64,000 nt of DNA, from assembly GCF_001997295.1 (NCBI RefSeq), contig NZ_CP019605.1, forward strand, positions 682,001 to 746,000, read 5' to 3'. Shown piece by piece: positions 37,211 to 45,632 of this stretch. The position numbers and the translations under genes are program-made. The stretch comes from Tessaracoccus flavus. Its GTDB lineage: Bacteria; Actinomycetota; Actinomycetes; Propionibacteriales; Propionibacteriaceae. Numbering within the stretch: the first letter of the stretch is position 1; the number at the start of each line of letters is the position of its first letter. The notes under the pieces are model-generated. The model worked only from the letters and a program-made list of their open reading frames with translations, did not search any database and was not told where the DNA came from.

Positions 37211-39103
37211 ATGTCCGAAACAGTGAGACTGACAGTCGGCCAGGCCGTCATCCGCTTCCTCGTCCACCAGTACGTCGAGAGCGATGGGGAGGAGATGCGG
37301 CTCATCGCGGGCGCCTTCGGCATCTTCGGCCATGGCAACGTCGCGGGCATCGGGCAGGCGCTGCTGCAGAACGAACTCGATCCCGACGCCGACGGCGGGC
37401 ACATGCCCTACATCATGCCGCGCAACGAGCAGGGGATGGTCAACGCGGCAGCCGCCTACGCGAAGTCGATGAACCGGCGCCAGACGTGGATGTGCACGTC
37501 CTCGATCGGCCCCGGTGCGCTCAACATGGTGACCGGTGCAGCCGTCGCCACCACGAACCGCCTGCCCGTGTTGCTGTTCCCGTCGGACCAGTTCGCAACG
37601 CGCTACCCCGACCCGGTGCTGCAGCAGGTCGAGGACCCCGCCTCGCCGTTGACGGCGGCCACGGACTGCTTCCGCCCCGTATCGCGGTTCTTCGACCGGA
37701 TCGAACGCCCTGAGCAGCTCGTCCCGTCGCTGATGGCGGCGATGCGTGTGCTCACCGACCCCGTCGACACGGGCGCCGTTACCGTGGCACTGCCCCAGGA
37801 CGTCCAGGCCGAGGCCTTCGATTTCCCCGTCGAGTTCTTCGCCAAGCGCGTGTGGCGGATCCGTCGCCCGGCGCCGGAGCAGGTTGCCATCGAGCGGGCG
37901 GCCGAGATCATCCGGGGCGCGAAGAAGCCTCTCGTTGTTGCCGGGGGCGGCGTGATCTACTCCCTGGCAAGCGAGGAGCTGCGTGCGTTCGCGTCGGCCA
38001 CCGGCATCCCCGTCTCCGATACCCAGGCCGGCAAGGGCGCGATCAACTTCGACCACGAGTGCGCCGTCGGCGGTGTGGGCTCGACCGGTGCGAAGTCGGC
38101 CAACCTCCTGGCCGAGGAGGCCGACGTCGTGATCGGCATCGGGACCCGCTATTCGGACTTCACCACGGCCTCCCACACGCAGTTCCGCAACCCGGACGTG
38201 AAATTCGTCAACATCAACGTGGGCGCCTTCGACGCTGCCAAGCACGCCGCCGAAATGGTCGTGGCCGACGCCCGGGAGGCCCTCGTCAGCCTCACCGCCG
38301 CACTCGACGGCTACCGGGTCGACGAGGAGTACACAGGCCGGATCGCGGAGCTGCGCGAGGAGTGGGCCCGCCTCACCGACGAGTGCTACCACCGCGATCA
38401 CGGACCTCTGCCGGCGCAGACCGAGGTGTTCGGGGCCCTGAACGAACTCATGGGCGACGACGACGTGGTCATCAACGCGGCCGGCTCCATGCCCGGCGAC
38501 CTGCAGGCCCTCTGGCGCGCGAAGACGCCGAAGCAGTACCACCTCGAGTACGCCTTCAGCTGCATGGGCTACGAGATCCCCGCTGCGATGGGCGTCAAGC
38601 TCGCGCTGCCGGACTCCGAGGTGGTCGCCATCGTCGGCGACGGCACCTACCAGATGCTCCCCATGGAGATCGCGACCATCGTGCAGGAGGGTCTGAAGGT
38701 CATCTTCGTGCTCCTCCAGAACCACGGCTTCGCGTCCATCGGTGGACTATCTGAGTCGCACGGCTCTCAGCGCTTCGGCACCCGGTACCGCAAGGGCGGC
38801 GGTGAGGCGCACAACGCGGAAGGGGAGTTGCTCCCCGTCGACATCGCGGCCAACGCCGAGTCGTGGGGCATCAAGGTGCTCCGCGTCAACGGCATCGAAG
38901 AGTTCAAGGCCGCTTACCAGGAGGCAGCGGCGTACGACCGCTCGGTGATGATCCACATCGAAACCGACCTGATGGGCCCCAACCCTCCTGGAACCAGCTG
39001 GTGGGACGTCCCGATCTCGGAGACGTCGCGCATCAGCTCCACGCAGGAAGCGCGGGAGTGGTACGAGGAGAAGAAGCAGCCTCAGCGCCACTACCTTCGG
39101 TGA
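37211..39103 (+). CDS. iolD: 3D-(3,5/4)-trihydroxycyclohexane-1,2-dione hydrolase
   Basis: 630 residues. ThDP-dependent enzyme: N-terminal MRLIAGAFGIFGHGNVAGIGQ and NEQGMVNAAAAYAKSM (ThDP Glu), central FAD/sulfate-type domain (PLVVAGGGVIYS), C-terminal VAIVGDGTYQMLPMEIATIVQ with the ThDP/Mg motif GDG. FGTRYRKGGGE and GPNPPGTSWWDVPISETS are IolD-specific. It opens the inositol-derived ring. A strong terminator follows. Confidence 0.97.
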   Translation: MSETVRLTVGQAVIRFLVHQYVESDGEEMRLIAGAFGIFGHGNVAGIGQALLQNELDPDADGGHMPYIMPRNEQGMVNAAAAYAKSMNRRQTWMCTSSIGPGALNMVTGAAVATTNRLPVLLFPSDQFATRYPDPVLQQVEDPASPLTAATDCFRPVSRFFDRIERPEQLVPSLMAAMRVLTDPVDTGAVTVALPQDVQAEAFDFPVEFFAKRVWRIRRPAPEQVAIERAAEIIRGAKKPLVVAGGGVIYSLASEELRAFASATGIPVSDTQAGKGAINFDHECAVGGVGSTGAKSANLLAEEADVVIGIGTRYSDFTTASHTQFRNPDVKFVNINVGAFDAAKHAAEMVVADAREALVSLTAALDGYRVDEEYTGRIAELREEWARLTDECYHRDHGPLPAQTEVFGALNELMGDDDVVINAAGSMPGDLQALWRAKTPKQYHLEYAFSCMGYEIPAAMGVKLALPDSEVVAIVGDGTYQMLPMEIATIVQEGLKVIFVLLQNHGFASIGGLSESHGSQRFGTRYRKGGGEAHNAEGELLPVDIAANAESWGIKVLRVNGIEEFKAAYQEAAAYDRSVMIHIETDLMGPNPPGTSWWDVPISETSRISSTQEAREWYEEKKQPQRHYLR

Positions 39104-39122
39104 GCCTGAGCTGACGACAGGC

Positions 39123-39151
39123 GGGGGCCCGGTGCGATGCACTGGGCCCCC
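39123..39151. terminator. bidirectional terminator between iolD and the PIG-L gene
   Basis: GGGGGCCCGGTGC (39123-39135) pairs with GCACTGGGCCCCC (39139-39151), one G-T pair, loop GAT, followed by GGTTTG. It sits between converging genes. Confidence 0.75.
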
Positions 39152-39167
39152 GGTTTGTCGTGGTCGA

Positions 39168-42100
39168 TCAGTTCGCTTTGAACATCACGATGTTGTTGAC
39201 CACCCACTTGTTCTCCTGGGTGAAGTCGTAGCCTCCACCCTTCTCGGACCTCACCGCGTTGTACACGGTGGTCCAGCGGTAGGTGCGGCAGCCGTTGCCG
39301 CCGGTGGCGGGGGTGTCGCACTCGGTGCGCCACTTGGTTCCGTCAGCGGCGGTCCACTGGCCGGTGTGGCCCAGCGGGTTGGTGGCCCACTGTGCCCTGG
39401 TCATGTAGGGCAGGTAGGTCAGGTTGTTGAACGCCCAGCCCCGTTCGATGGTGACCGTGTTGCCGGTGCGCTTGACGACGGAGGCCCAGATTTCGGTGCG
39501 GCACCGTTCGGTCTGCGAGTAGGGCTCGCAGGTGGTGCGCCACTCGCGACCGTTGATGGTGTGCAGTCCGGGCTTGGTGTAGGGCGCGGTGGGCACGAAC
39601 ACCGGGGTGGTCGGCTCGGTCGGCGTCGTCGTTGCGGTGGGCACGGGGTAGTACCACGCGTTCACCCCTGTCTCGGACTCGAACGAGATGAGCACCGATC
39701 CGTCCGCAACCAGTTCGGCGAGGTCTGCGTCGCCGAGATCGATGGTCACGGATCCCGCTCCCATGCTCACGGCCTTGACCTCCGCCGCCACCAGTCTGCC
39801 GCCCATGTCGGGTGACCACGGTGGGGTGGTCACGTCGTCGGGGGAGCAGGCTGAGAAGCCGTCGGTGTCGCCGACGCAGCTGCTCACCCACACCGGAGTA
39901 AACCCGGGGTTGCCGAGATAGACGTAGGCCCGAACGGTTCCGGCCTCCGTGGCGGTGACGTCGAGGTTCAGTGTGCCGTCCACAAGGGAAACCTCATCGA
40001 TGCTCAGCCCGGTTGTCGCCGGCAGGCCGGCGATCGTGACGCCGCGCACCGCGGACTGGTAGATGCTCTGCGGCGACTCGACTCCCTTGAGCGCGGTGTC
40101 CGGGATCCGCGCTGTGACCGGCTCGCTTGGCCGGGTCGCCGGTGCGGTGTAGCCAGCCAGGTACGCGTGCCCCCAACGGTAGGGCTCGGACTGCTGGCTG
40201 CCGAACGGCGACCAGGCAGTCCGGGTCTTGCCGATGAACGTCTGCACGTCAGAGTCGTAGGGGGTCACGTTGAGCCCGAGGTACCGGGGGTCGACGGTGT
40301 TGGTGGCCTGATTACCGGTCGGGGCGAGGCTGCTCACCACAGCCGCTGGCAGGTTGGCCAGGGGAAGCTTCACCTCGACGGTGTAGCCTCCGCCGGCGTA
40401 GAGCCCCTCAGCGGTGCGGGTCACGTCGACGGCAACCTGCTGGCCGGGAGCGTTCGGAGCGCCCTCCACCGTCGCGGCGAGCGGACCGGAGGAGAAGCCC
40501 TGGTGGTTGTCGGCGTCCCGGCTCCAGCAGGGACCGTCCACACCCTGCCCGGCGGCGCCGGAGGGATCGTCGGTGAACGGCATGACACCGCTCTTGAACG
40601 TCGTCGATGTGTCGCGCGAGCCGGACATCGGGTCGAGGAGGAATTCGACGGAGTCGACCAGCCAGTGGCCGAAGCATCGCTCGGGCGGGGCAGCCGCGCT
40701 GGCGACGTCGTCGACGACGTACGCGACCGCGTAGAGGTCGTCGCCGTGCCAGGCCAGCTTCACGGTGCTTCCGGTGCCGCAGTCCGTGCCATCGGGCTGA
40801 CATTCGCGGCCCTCCCAGCGACGGCCGATGTTCAACTCCGGACCGTAGCCAGCGTCGTCGGCAGCGCCGTCGACGGTGGGAGCCACCTCAGCCTTGGGGA
40901 TGACAGTGGTGGGGACGACGTACAGCCGGAGGCTCTCAATGCTGGTGGTGGTATCGGTGGTCGTGGTGATGGGAACGTCGACGGTCCGGCCGCCCGCATC
41001 GGCGACGTCGGTGTGCGTGACGACCAGCTCCACGGTGGTCTCCCCTCCCGGCGCCAGGTCCGTGAAGGACGCGCTCGCCGGATTCACGACGAGCGGTGCG
41101 GCAGTGTCAATCGTCACGCTGCCGCTCTGGGAGGCTGCGGTGCGGTTGCTGACGACCACCGGGATCGTGATGGATTCTCCGGCACCGATCTGGCGTTCGG
41201 CGCGGGCGCGGCCGGCAACCCAGGTGAACTCTGCAGCCCACTCCTCGTACTCGGCGTAGTTGCCCCAGCGCTGGAACCTGCCCTCGACACCTGCGACGAG
41301 TTCGACTCGCGTGTCGTTGTAGGCGGTCACGTTGCCGTTGTCGAAGGAGGCCGAGACCCGGTACCGGGCGAGATCGGCCTCTGCATCCGGCGTCACGATG
41401 AAGGTTTGACTCGACGTGGCGTACGTGCGGATAGGTCCGAACTGCGCGGGTTGCCCTTCGGCAACCGTGTAGGTCCAACCTTCGGGAAGGTTCAGTGTGA
41501 CGGTGCCCGCGGCGATGGTGCCTGCGGCTGATCGGCTGGACACCGTGAGTTCGAACGGCTCACCGGGTGCCTGGAAGTAGTCCTCGACGTCGATCATGTA
41601 GGTCGAACCCAGCGGGAAGCCCCCGGGATCCTGGATCACCGAACCGAAGAGGATGGCGTCGTCGCGGGCGTTGTCGGGGTCCCCGTTCGGCTGGAAGGGG
41701 ACGATCGAGTGGGCGATGCCGTAGCGCTGGCAGCTCGGATCCCAGACCTCTGTCAGCTTGGTGCGGGCCTGGGTCGGGTGGCCCCGGTTGCCCTCACGTC
41801 CCACCTGCGCCCAAGTCATGGGCGTGCCCGGCTCCTGGCCCTGAAGATTGCCCTCCAGCCACACGTAGGGTGAGTTGTGCCCGGTCCAGGTGCCGACCAC
41901 GGTGAACGGATTGGTGGGTGCGGGTACGAAGCCGGCATTGCATTCCGGGCCGGCGACGCCGCCCTCTCCGGCGGTGCTCGCTCCGGACGTGATCATCTTC
42001 ACCGTCCAGGGGTCGACGGCGTGGGGGCCGGTGAGCTGCTCGGGGAAGACGCTGGGGTCGGCGGCCATGGCGGCTGCCTCCCAGATCACCCGACCCGCGT

Positions 42101-42623
42101 ACTGATGGTTGCCGTGACCAGCCGGAGACGGCGAGAAGCCGGTGAGGATCTCGGGTTGGGTCTGGCGGATGACGTGAACGACCTGGCGCTGGATGCGTTC
42201 GGAGCCCCACACCTCCTCGGTGAGGGCGGCACTCGTGTTGTAGAAGAAGTCGACTGCATCGATGTTGTAGATGTCGACGGTCCCGGACCGGTAGTGGGAT
42301 GCCCGGTCCTCGTTCTCCCGGCGCAGTCCGAGGTCGGGGCCAGCCTCGTTGCCGACGGAGTTGGAGCCGCCTTCGCCCCTGGTGAGCATGATGACACCGC
42401 ACGACACGTCGTACAGGTCGTTCCACACGCCGCAGGGGGTGGTGAAGCTGGCGTCGTCGTCGGGGTGGGCCCAGATGCCCATGACATCGATCTTGTTGGG
42501 CGAGACCTCCGTCGTTGATGAGGGTTGCGTGGGTAGGGATTCCTCGGCCGTCGCCGGTACGGCGAAGCCGAACGCGAGAGCCGCAATGGCTCCCAGCGCG
42601 AGGAAACGTTTCTTGACGGTCAT
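39168..42623 (-). CDS. large secreted PIG-L/LmbE-type deacetylase with CBM9-like and C-terminal Trp/Cys module
   Basis: 1151 residues from ATG 42623, with AGGAGG 9 nt upstream. Signal peptide VKKRFLALGAIAALAFGFAVPATA. Residues about 45-330 are a PIG-L deacetylase: GIWAHPDDDASF (metal His-Pro-Asp-Asp) and GHGNHQYAG (second metal His). Beta-sandwich domains follow (about 380-620; NEW3-like VNPASASFTDLAPGGETTVEL), then a CBM9-like domain (VDGAADDAGYGPELNIGRRWEG and TVKLAWHGDDLYAVAYVVDD). The last 120 residues carry two related units: GREWRTTCEP...CRTEIWAS...GWAFNNLTYLP and GTKWRTECDT...CRTYRWTT...KWVVNNIVMFK. It probably deacetylates N-acetyl sugars on an extracellular glycan (inference). Confidence 0.85.
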   Translation of the reverse strand: MTVKKRFLALGAIAALAFGFAVPATAEESLPTQPSSTTEVSPNKIDVMGIWAHPDDDASFTTPCGVWNDLYDVSCGVIMLTRGEGGSNSVGNEAGPDLGLRRENEDRASHYRSGTVDIYNIDAVDFFYNTSAALTEEVWGSERIQRQVVHVIRQTQPEILTGFSPSPAGHGNHQYAGRVIWEAAAMAADPSVFPEQLTGPHAVDPWTVKMITSGASTAGEGGVAGPECNAGFVPAPTNPFTVVGTWTGHNSPYVWLEGNLQGQEPGTPMTWAQVGREGNRGHPTQARTKLTEVWDPSCQRYGIAHSIVPFQPNGDPDNARDDAILFGSVIQDPGGFPLGSTYMIDVEDYFQAPGEPFELTVSSRSAAGTIAAGTVTLNLPEGWTYTVAEGQPAQFGPIRTYATSSQTFIVTPDAEADLARYRVSASFDNGNVTAYNDTRVELVAGVEGRFQRWGNYAEYEEWAAEFTWVAGRARAERQIGAGESITIPVVVSNRTAASQSGSVTIDTAAPLVVNPASASFTDLAPGGETTVELVVTHTDVADAGGRTVDVPITTTTDTTTSIESLRLYVVPTTVIPKAEVAPTVDGAADDAGYGPELNIGRRWEGRECQPDGTDCGTGSTVKLAWHGDDLYAVAYVVDDVASAAAPPERCFGHWLVDSVEFLLDPMSGSRDTSTTFKSGVMPFTDDPSGAAGQGVDGPCWSRDADNHQGFSSGPLAATVEGAPNAPGQQVAVDVTRTAEGLYAGGGYTVEVKLPLANLPAAVVSSLAPTGNQATNTVDPRYLGLNVTPYDSDVQTFIGKTRTAWSPFGSQQSEPYRWGHAYLAGYTAPATRPSEPVTARIPDTALKGVESPQSIYQSAVRGVTIAGLPATTGLSIDEVSLVDGTLNLDVTATEAGTVRAYVYLGNPGFTPVWVSSCVGDTDGFSACSPDDVTTPPWSPDMGGRLVAAEVKAVSMGAGSVTIDLGDADLAELVADGSVLISFESETGVNAWYYPVPTATTTPTEPTTPVFVPTAPYTKPGLHTINGREWRTTCEPYSQTERCRTEIWASVVKRTGNTVTIERGWAFNNLTYLPYMTRAQWATNPLGHTGQWTAADGTKWRTECDTPATGGNGCRTYRWTTVYNAVRSEKGGGYDFTQENKWVVNNIVMFKAN

Positions 42624-42641
42624 CCGAACTACCTCCTGATC

Positions 42642-42690
42642 GGCGGACAACGATGTCCGCCTAGCCAAAGCCGTCACGCTCGGTGTGACG
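42642..42690. promoter_or_regulatory. two inverted repeats in the PIG-L gene leader
   Basis: GGCGGACA-ACGA-TGTCCGCC (42642-42661) and CGTCAC-N7-GTGACG (42672-42690) lie 19 and 49 bp before the start. They may be a leader hairpin and an operator. No matching copies were seen elsewhere. Confidence 0.4.
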
Positions 42691-42777
42691 TACCGGCAAC
42701 GTATGTCGGCCCTGCGAGGAGGTGCAAGGGTTTGGAGGATAGTGTCAACTTTTGGCTGAAATTGGTCCCGAGCCTTG

Positions 42778-43917
42778 TCAGTGGCGCCCGGCGTCAGACG
42801 CGCTCGCGAAGGTCCCCTGCGCGCGGCGGACACCCTGCACCTGGTGCTCGGGGATGAGGTCGGCAAGGAAGGCGTAGTCACGCAGGACGAAGGCGGCCTT
42901 GAGGTCGCCGTCGGCCGCGCGTCTCGACCCTTGCCGCCACCAGTCGGCGATGTCACCCCACCCGGGAGCGGCCAGGGAGCCTCCGAATTGGCGCACGGCG
43001 AGCGACGAACTGAGCGACGCGAACCGGAGCCTGTGTTCCAGAGGCCATCCGGCCAAGGTGCCCAGCACGATGGAGGCGGCGAAGACATCGCCCGCTCCGG
43101 TGGGGTCGATGGCGTCGACGGTGACCGAGGGACAGAACGCCTCCTCGCCCGTGGACTGGTCGATCGCGTAGGAGCCGCTCGGCCCGTCGGTCACCACCGC
43201 CAGGGGCACGAGTTCCGCGAGCTTGCGCACGGCGTCGGTCGGTCTGTCCGTGCGCGTATAGTTCATCGCCTCGACGGCGTTGGGGGTGAACGCGTGGCAC
43301 TCGGAGAGGCGCGCCAGCACGGACTGATCCCACTTCCCGGTCTCGTCGAAGCCGAGATCCGCGAAGAGCAGGGTGCCCCGATCGCGCATGCTGTGCCACC
43401 AGGACGAGTTGCTGGCGAGGTCCACCGTCGCGGCACGGGCGGCGGGCGCCGCCAGGTAGTTGTCGTCGAGGTCCTCCGGCAGGGGGTGGGAGTGGGTCAC
43501 CATCCCGCGATCGCCGTGGAAGGCCATCGAGACCGTGATGGCCGAGTGGAAGTTCTCGAATCGGCGCGAGGCGCTGAGGTTGATCTTCTCCTGCCCCTCG
43601 AGTGTCTCCCACATCCAGTCGCCGTAGGCGTCGTCGCCGAAGCCCGCGACGAGTCCGGTTCTCAGGCCGAGCCTCGCCGCCGCAGTCGCGAAGTTCGCGA
43701 TGCCGCCGGGGCAGGAACCCATGCCCGCGCTGTGCAGTTCCTCGCCGGGCTCGGGGAGCCGGGGCAGGCCCGTGAAGATGATGTCGAAGAACAGAGGCCC
43801 CGTGGTCAGTACGTCGAGCGGGGGATCCCCCTCCCGGCGGGTGTCGGCCAGCGGGTCCCAGGCCCAGCAGAACTCGCAGATCCCCCCGTCGTCGGCATGA
43901 TCGTGGTCGTTTGTCAT
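42778..43917 (-). CDS. PfkB-family carbohydrate kinase with N-terminal CxxC extension
   Basis: 379 residues. PfkB core: GSCPGGIANFATAAARLGL (substrate/dimer Gly-Gly motif), FTPNAVEAMNYT and DAIDPTGAGDVFAASIV (the second PfkB signature with catalytic Asp). The first 35 residues (HADDGGICEFCWAWDPLADT) are an unusual extension with Cys-x-x-Cys-Trp. It overlaps the upstream permease gene by 4 bases, so it is the last gene of a sugar-uptake operon and should phosphorylate the imported sugar or its product. It lacks the look of IolC. Confidence 0.85.
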   Translation of the reverse strand: MTNDHDHADDGGICEFCWAWDPLADTRREGDPPLDVLTTGPLFFDIIFTGLPRLPEPGEELHSAGMGSCPGGIANFATAAARLGLRTGLVAGFGDDAYGDWMWETLEGQEKINLSASRRFENFHSAITVSMAFHGDRGMVTHSHPLPEDLDDNYLAAPAARAATVDLASNSSWWHSMRDRGTLLFADLGFDETGKWDQSVLARLSECHAFTPNAVEAMNYTRTDRPTDAVRKLAELVPLAVVTDGPSGSYAIDQSTGEEAFCPSVTVDAIDPTGAGDVFAASIVLGTLAGWPLEHRLRFASLSSSLAVRQFGGSLAAPGWGDIADWWRQGSRRAADGDLKAAFVLRDYAFLADLIPEHQVQGVRRAQGTFASASDAGRH

Positions 43918-44723
43918 TCCTTCGCCGCACCTTCCAGCATCCCGTTGATGAAGTAGCGCTGCAGCAGGAGGAAGACGACGATGATCGGAGCGGCGATGAT
44001 GACGCCGGCAGCCGCGATCAGCGCGTTGTCCGCCGTGTACTGACCTTTGAAGATCGCGAGCCCGAGTGGCGCCGTCCGCCACTGCGCGCCGGGGCTCATG
44101 ATGAGGGGAATGAGGAACTCGTTCCAGGTCCACATGAACATCAGCACCGCAACGGTGGCGATGGAGGGGAGCGACGGCGGTACGACGACCTTCGAGAGGG
44201 TCCGCATTCCGCTCACCCCGTCGATGGCGGCGGCCTCGACGAGGTTCGGCGGGAGGGCCCGGAACTGCGCGCGCATCCAGAATGTGCCGAAGGCAACTGA
44301 CTGGGCGATCTGGGGCAATGCCACTGCCCAGATCGTGTCGGTGAGTCCCACCGTTCGCAGGTCGAAGAACAGCGGGATGACGATCGCCTCCGCTGGGACC
44401 ATGAGTCCCAGGAGGAAGAGGTAGAAGAGGAAGGTCGAGCCCTTGAAGCGCATCGTGCCGAAGGCGTAGCCGGCGAGCACGGACAGCGTCAGGGCGACGC
44501 TGACCACCAGTGCCGCCACCATGAGTGAGCGGGTCAGCGCCCCGGCGAAACCGCCGATCTCCCAGGCGTCGGCGATGTTGTAGAAGTGCGGCCCGGGCTC
44601 CGTCACCCCGTTCTGCGGCCCGAGTGCAGTCACGGCGATCGTGATGATGGGAAAGAGCGCGTATGCAGCGAAGAGCGCCAAGATGACGTAGTTGAGGACT
44701 TTCTCGCCAGTGCCGACCCTCAT
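43914..44723 (-). CDS. sugar ABC transporter permease (MalG type)
   Basis: 269 residues with six hydrophobic segments and the ATPase-docking EAA loop: EAAAIDGVSGMRTLSKVVVPPSLPSIATV. The N-terminus is short. It forms the channel with the partner encoded by 44720-45631, overlapping it by 4 bases. No ATP-binding protein is encoded in this cluster; a shared MsiK-type ATPase elsewhere is likely, as is common for such importers in actinobacteria. Confidence 0.93.
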   Translation of the reverse strand: MRVGTGEKVLNYVILALFAAYALFPIITIAVTALGPQNGVTEPGPHFYNIADAWEIGGFAGALTRSLMVAALVVSVALTLSVLAGYAFGTMRFKGSTFLFYLFLLGLMVPAEAIVIPLFFDLRTVGLTDTIWAVALPQIAQSVAFGTFWMRAQFRALPPNLVEAAAIDGVSGMRTLSKVVVPPSLPSIATVAVLMFMWTWNEFLIPLIMSPGAQWRTAPLGLAIFKGQYTADNALIAAAGVIIAAPIIVVFLLLQRYFINGMLEGAAKE

Positions 44724-45631
44724 CGTGCCACCACCTTCTCCTCGCCGATCCGGGAGATGACGACGTTGATGCCGAACACCAGGATCGTCAGCACGATCGC
44801 CACCGCTGACGCCGAGCCGACCTCTTTCAGGTTGAACGCACGGTTGTAGACCTCGTAGCTCGGCACGGTGGTCGCTGTTCCGGGACCGCCGGACGTCGTC
44901 ACGTAGACGAGGTCGAAGGTCTTCAGTGCCGCGATGATGGTCAGCACCAGGGCAGTGGTGATCTCAGCCTTGACGCTCGGGAGGCTGATGGCGAGGAACT
45001 CGCGGACAGGGCCGGCTCCGTCCAACCGGGCCGCCTCGTACAGGTCGTTGGGGATGCGGCCCATGCCGGCGAGCAACAGGAGCATGACGAGGCCCGTCGA
45101 GAGCCAGAACCCGATCATGCCGACGGCGGGCAGAGCGAGGTTCGGATCGCCCAGCCAGCCGCGGGCCAGGTGGCCGAGGCCAACGACGTCAAGGGCGTCG
45201 TTGAGGAGGCCGTTGGGGGAGTAGATCTGGTGCCAGGCGACTGCCACGACGACAAGGGCGATGACCTGCGGCATGAAGATGACGACGCGGAAGAAGCTGA
45301 GGCCCCGCACCTGCCCGCGCCGGAGAATGGCGGCGAGGACGAGTCCCACCACCAGGGGCATGATCGAGTAGAAGAAGATCAACGTCAGGGCGTGGGTGAT
45401 CGCATCGAGGAAGCGGTCGTCGCTCATCAGGTCGACATAGTTGCCGAGCCCCACGAACCGCGACGCGCCGAAACCCGGCCAGTCGTACAGAGAGAACTGA
45501 CCTGCCCGGATGAGGGGATAGAGCAGGAACATCCCGTAGACGAGGAAGGCGGGGAGTATGTAGAGGTACGGGGTCAGCCGTCCCTCCACCACCGCGGACG
45601 GCCTCCTCGCCCGCCTCGTCCTGGCGGCCAT
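44720..45631 (-). CDS. sugar ABC transporter permease (MalF type)
   Basis: 303 residues from ATG 45631. TPYLYILPAFLVYGMFLLYPLIRAG is TM1; the EAA loop is EAARLDGAGPVREFLAISLPSVKAEI. The ATG falls just beyond the stop of the binding-protein gene (45633), indicating coupled expression. Confidence 0.93.
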   Translation of the reverse strand: MAARTRRARRPSAVVEGRLTPYLYILPAFLVYGMFLLYPLIRAGQFSLYDWPGFGASRFVGLGNYVDLMSDDRFLDAITHALTLIFFYSIMPLVVGLVLAAILRRGQVRGLSFFRVVIFMPQVIALVVVAVAWHQIYSPNGLLNDALDVVGLGHLARGWLGDPNLALPAVGMIGFWLSTGLVMLLLLAGMGRIPNDLYEAARLDGAGPVREFLAISLPSVKAEITTALVLTIIAALKTFDLVYVTTSGGPGTATTVPSYEVYNRAFNLKEVGSASAVAIVLTILVFGINVVISRIGEEKVVAR

Positions 45632-45632
45632 G

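Noticed and set aside
42778..43917. IolC (5-dehydro-2-deoxygluconokinase)
   Set aside because: General PfkB motifs only; it is embedded in a sugar ABC operon and has no inositol-type dyad upstream.
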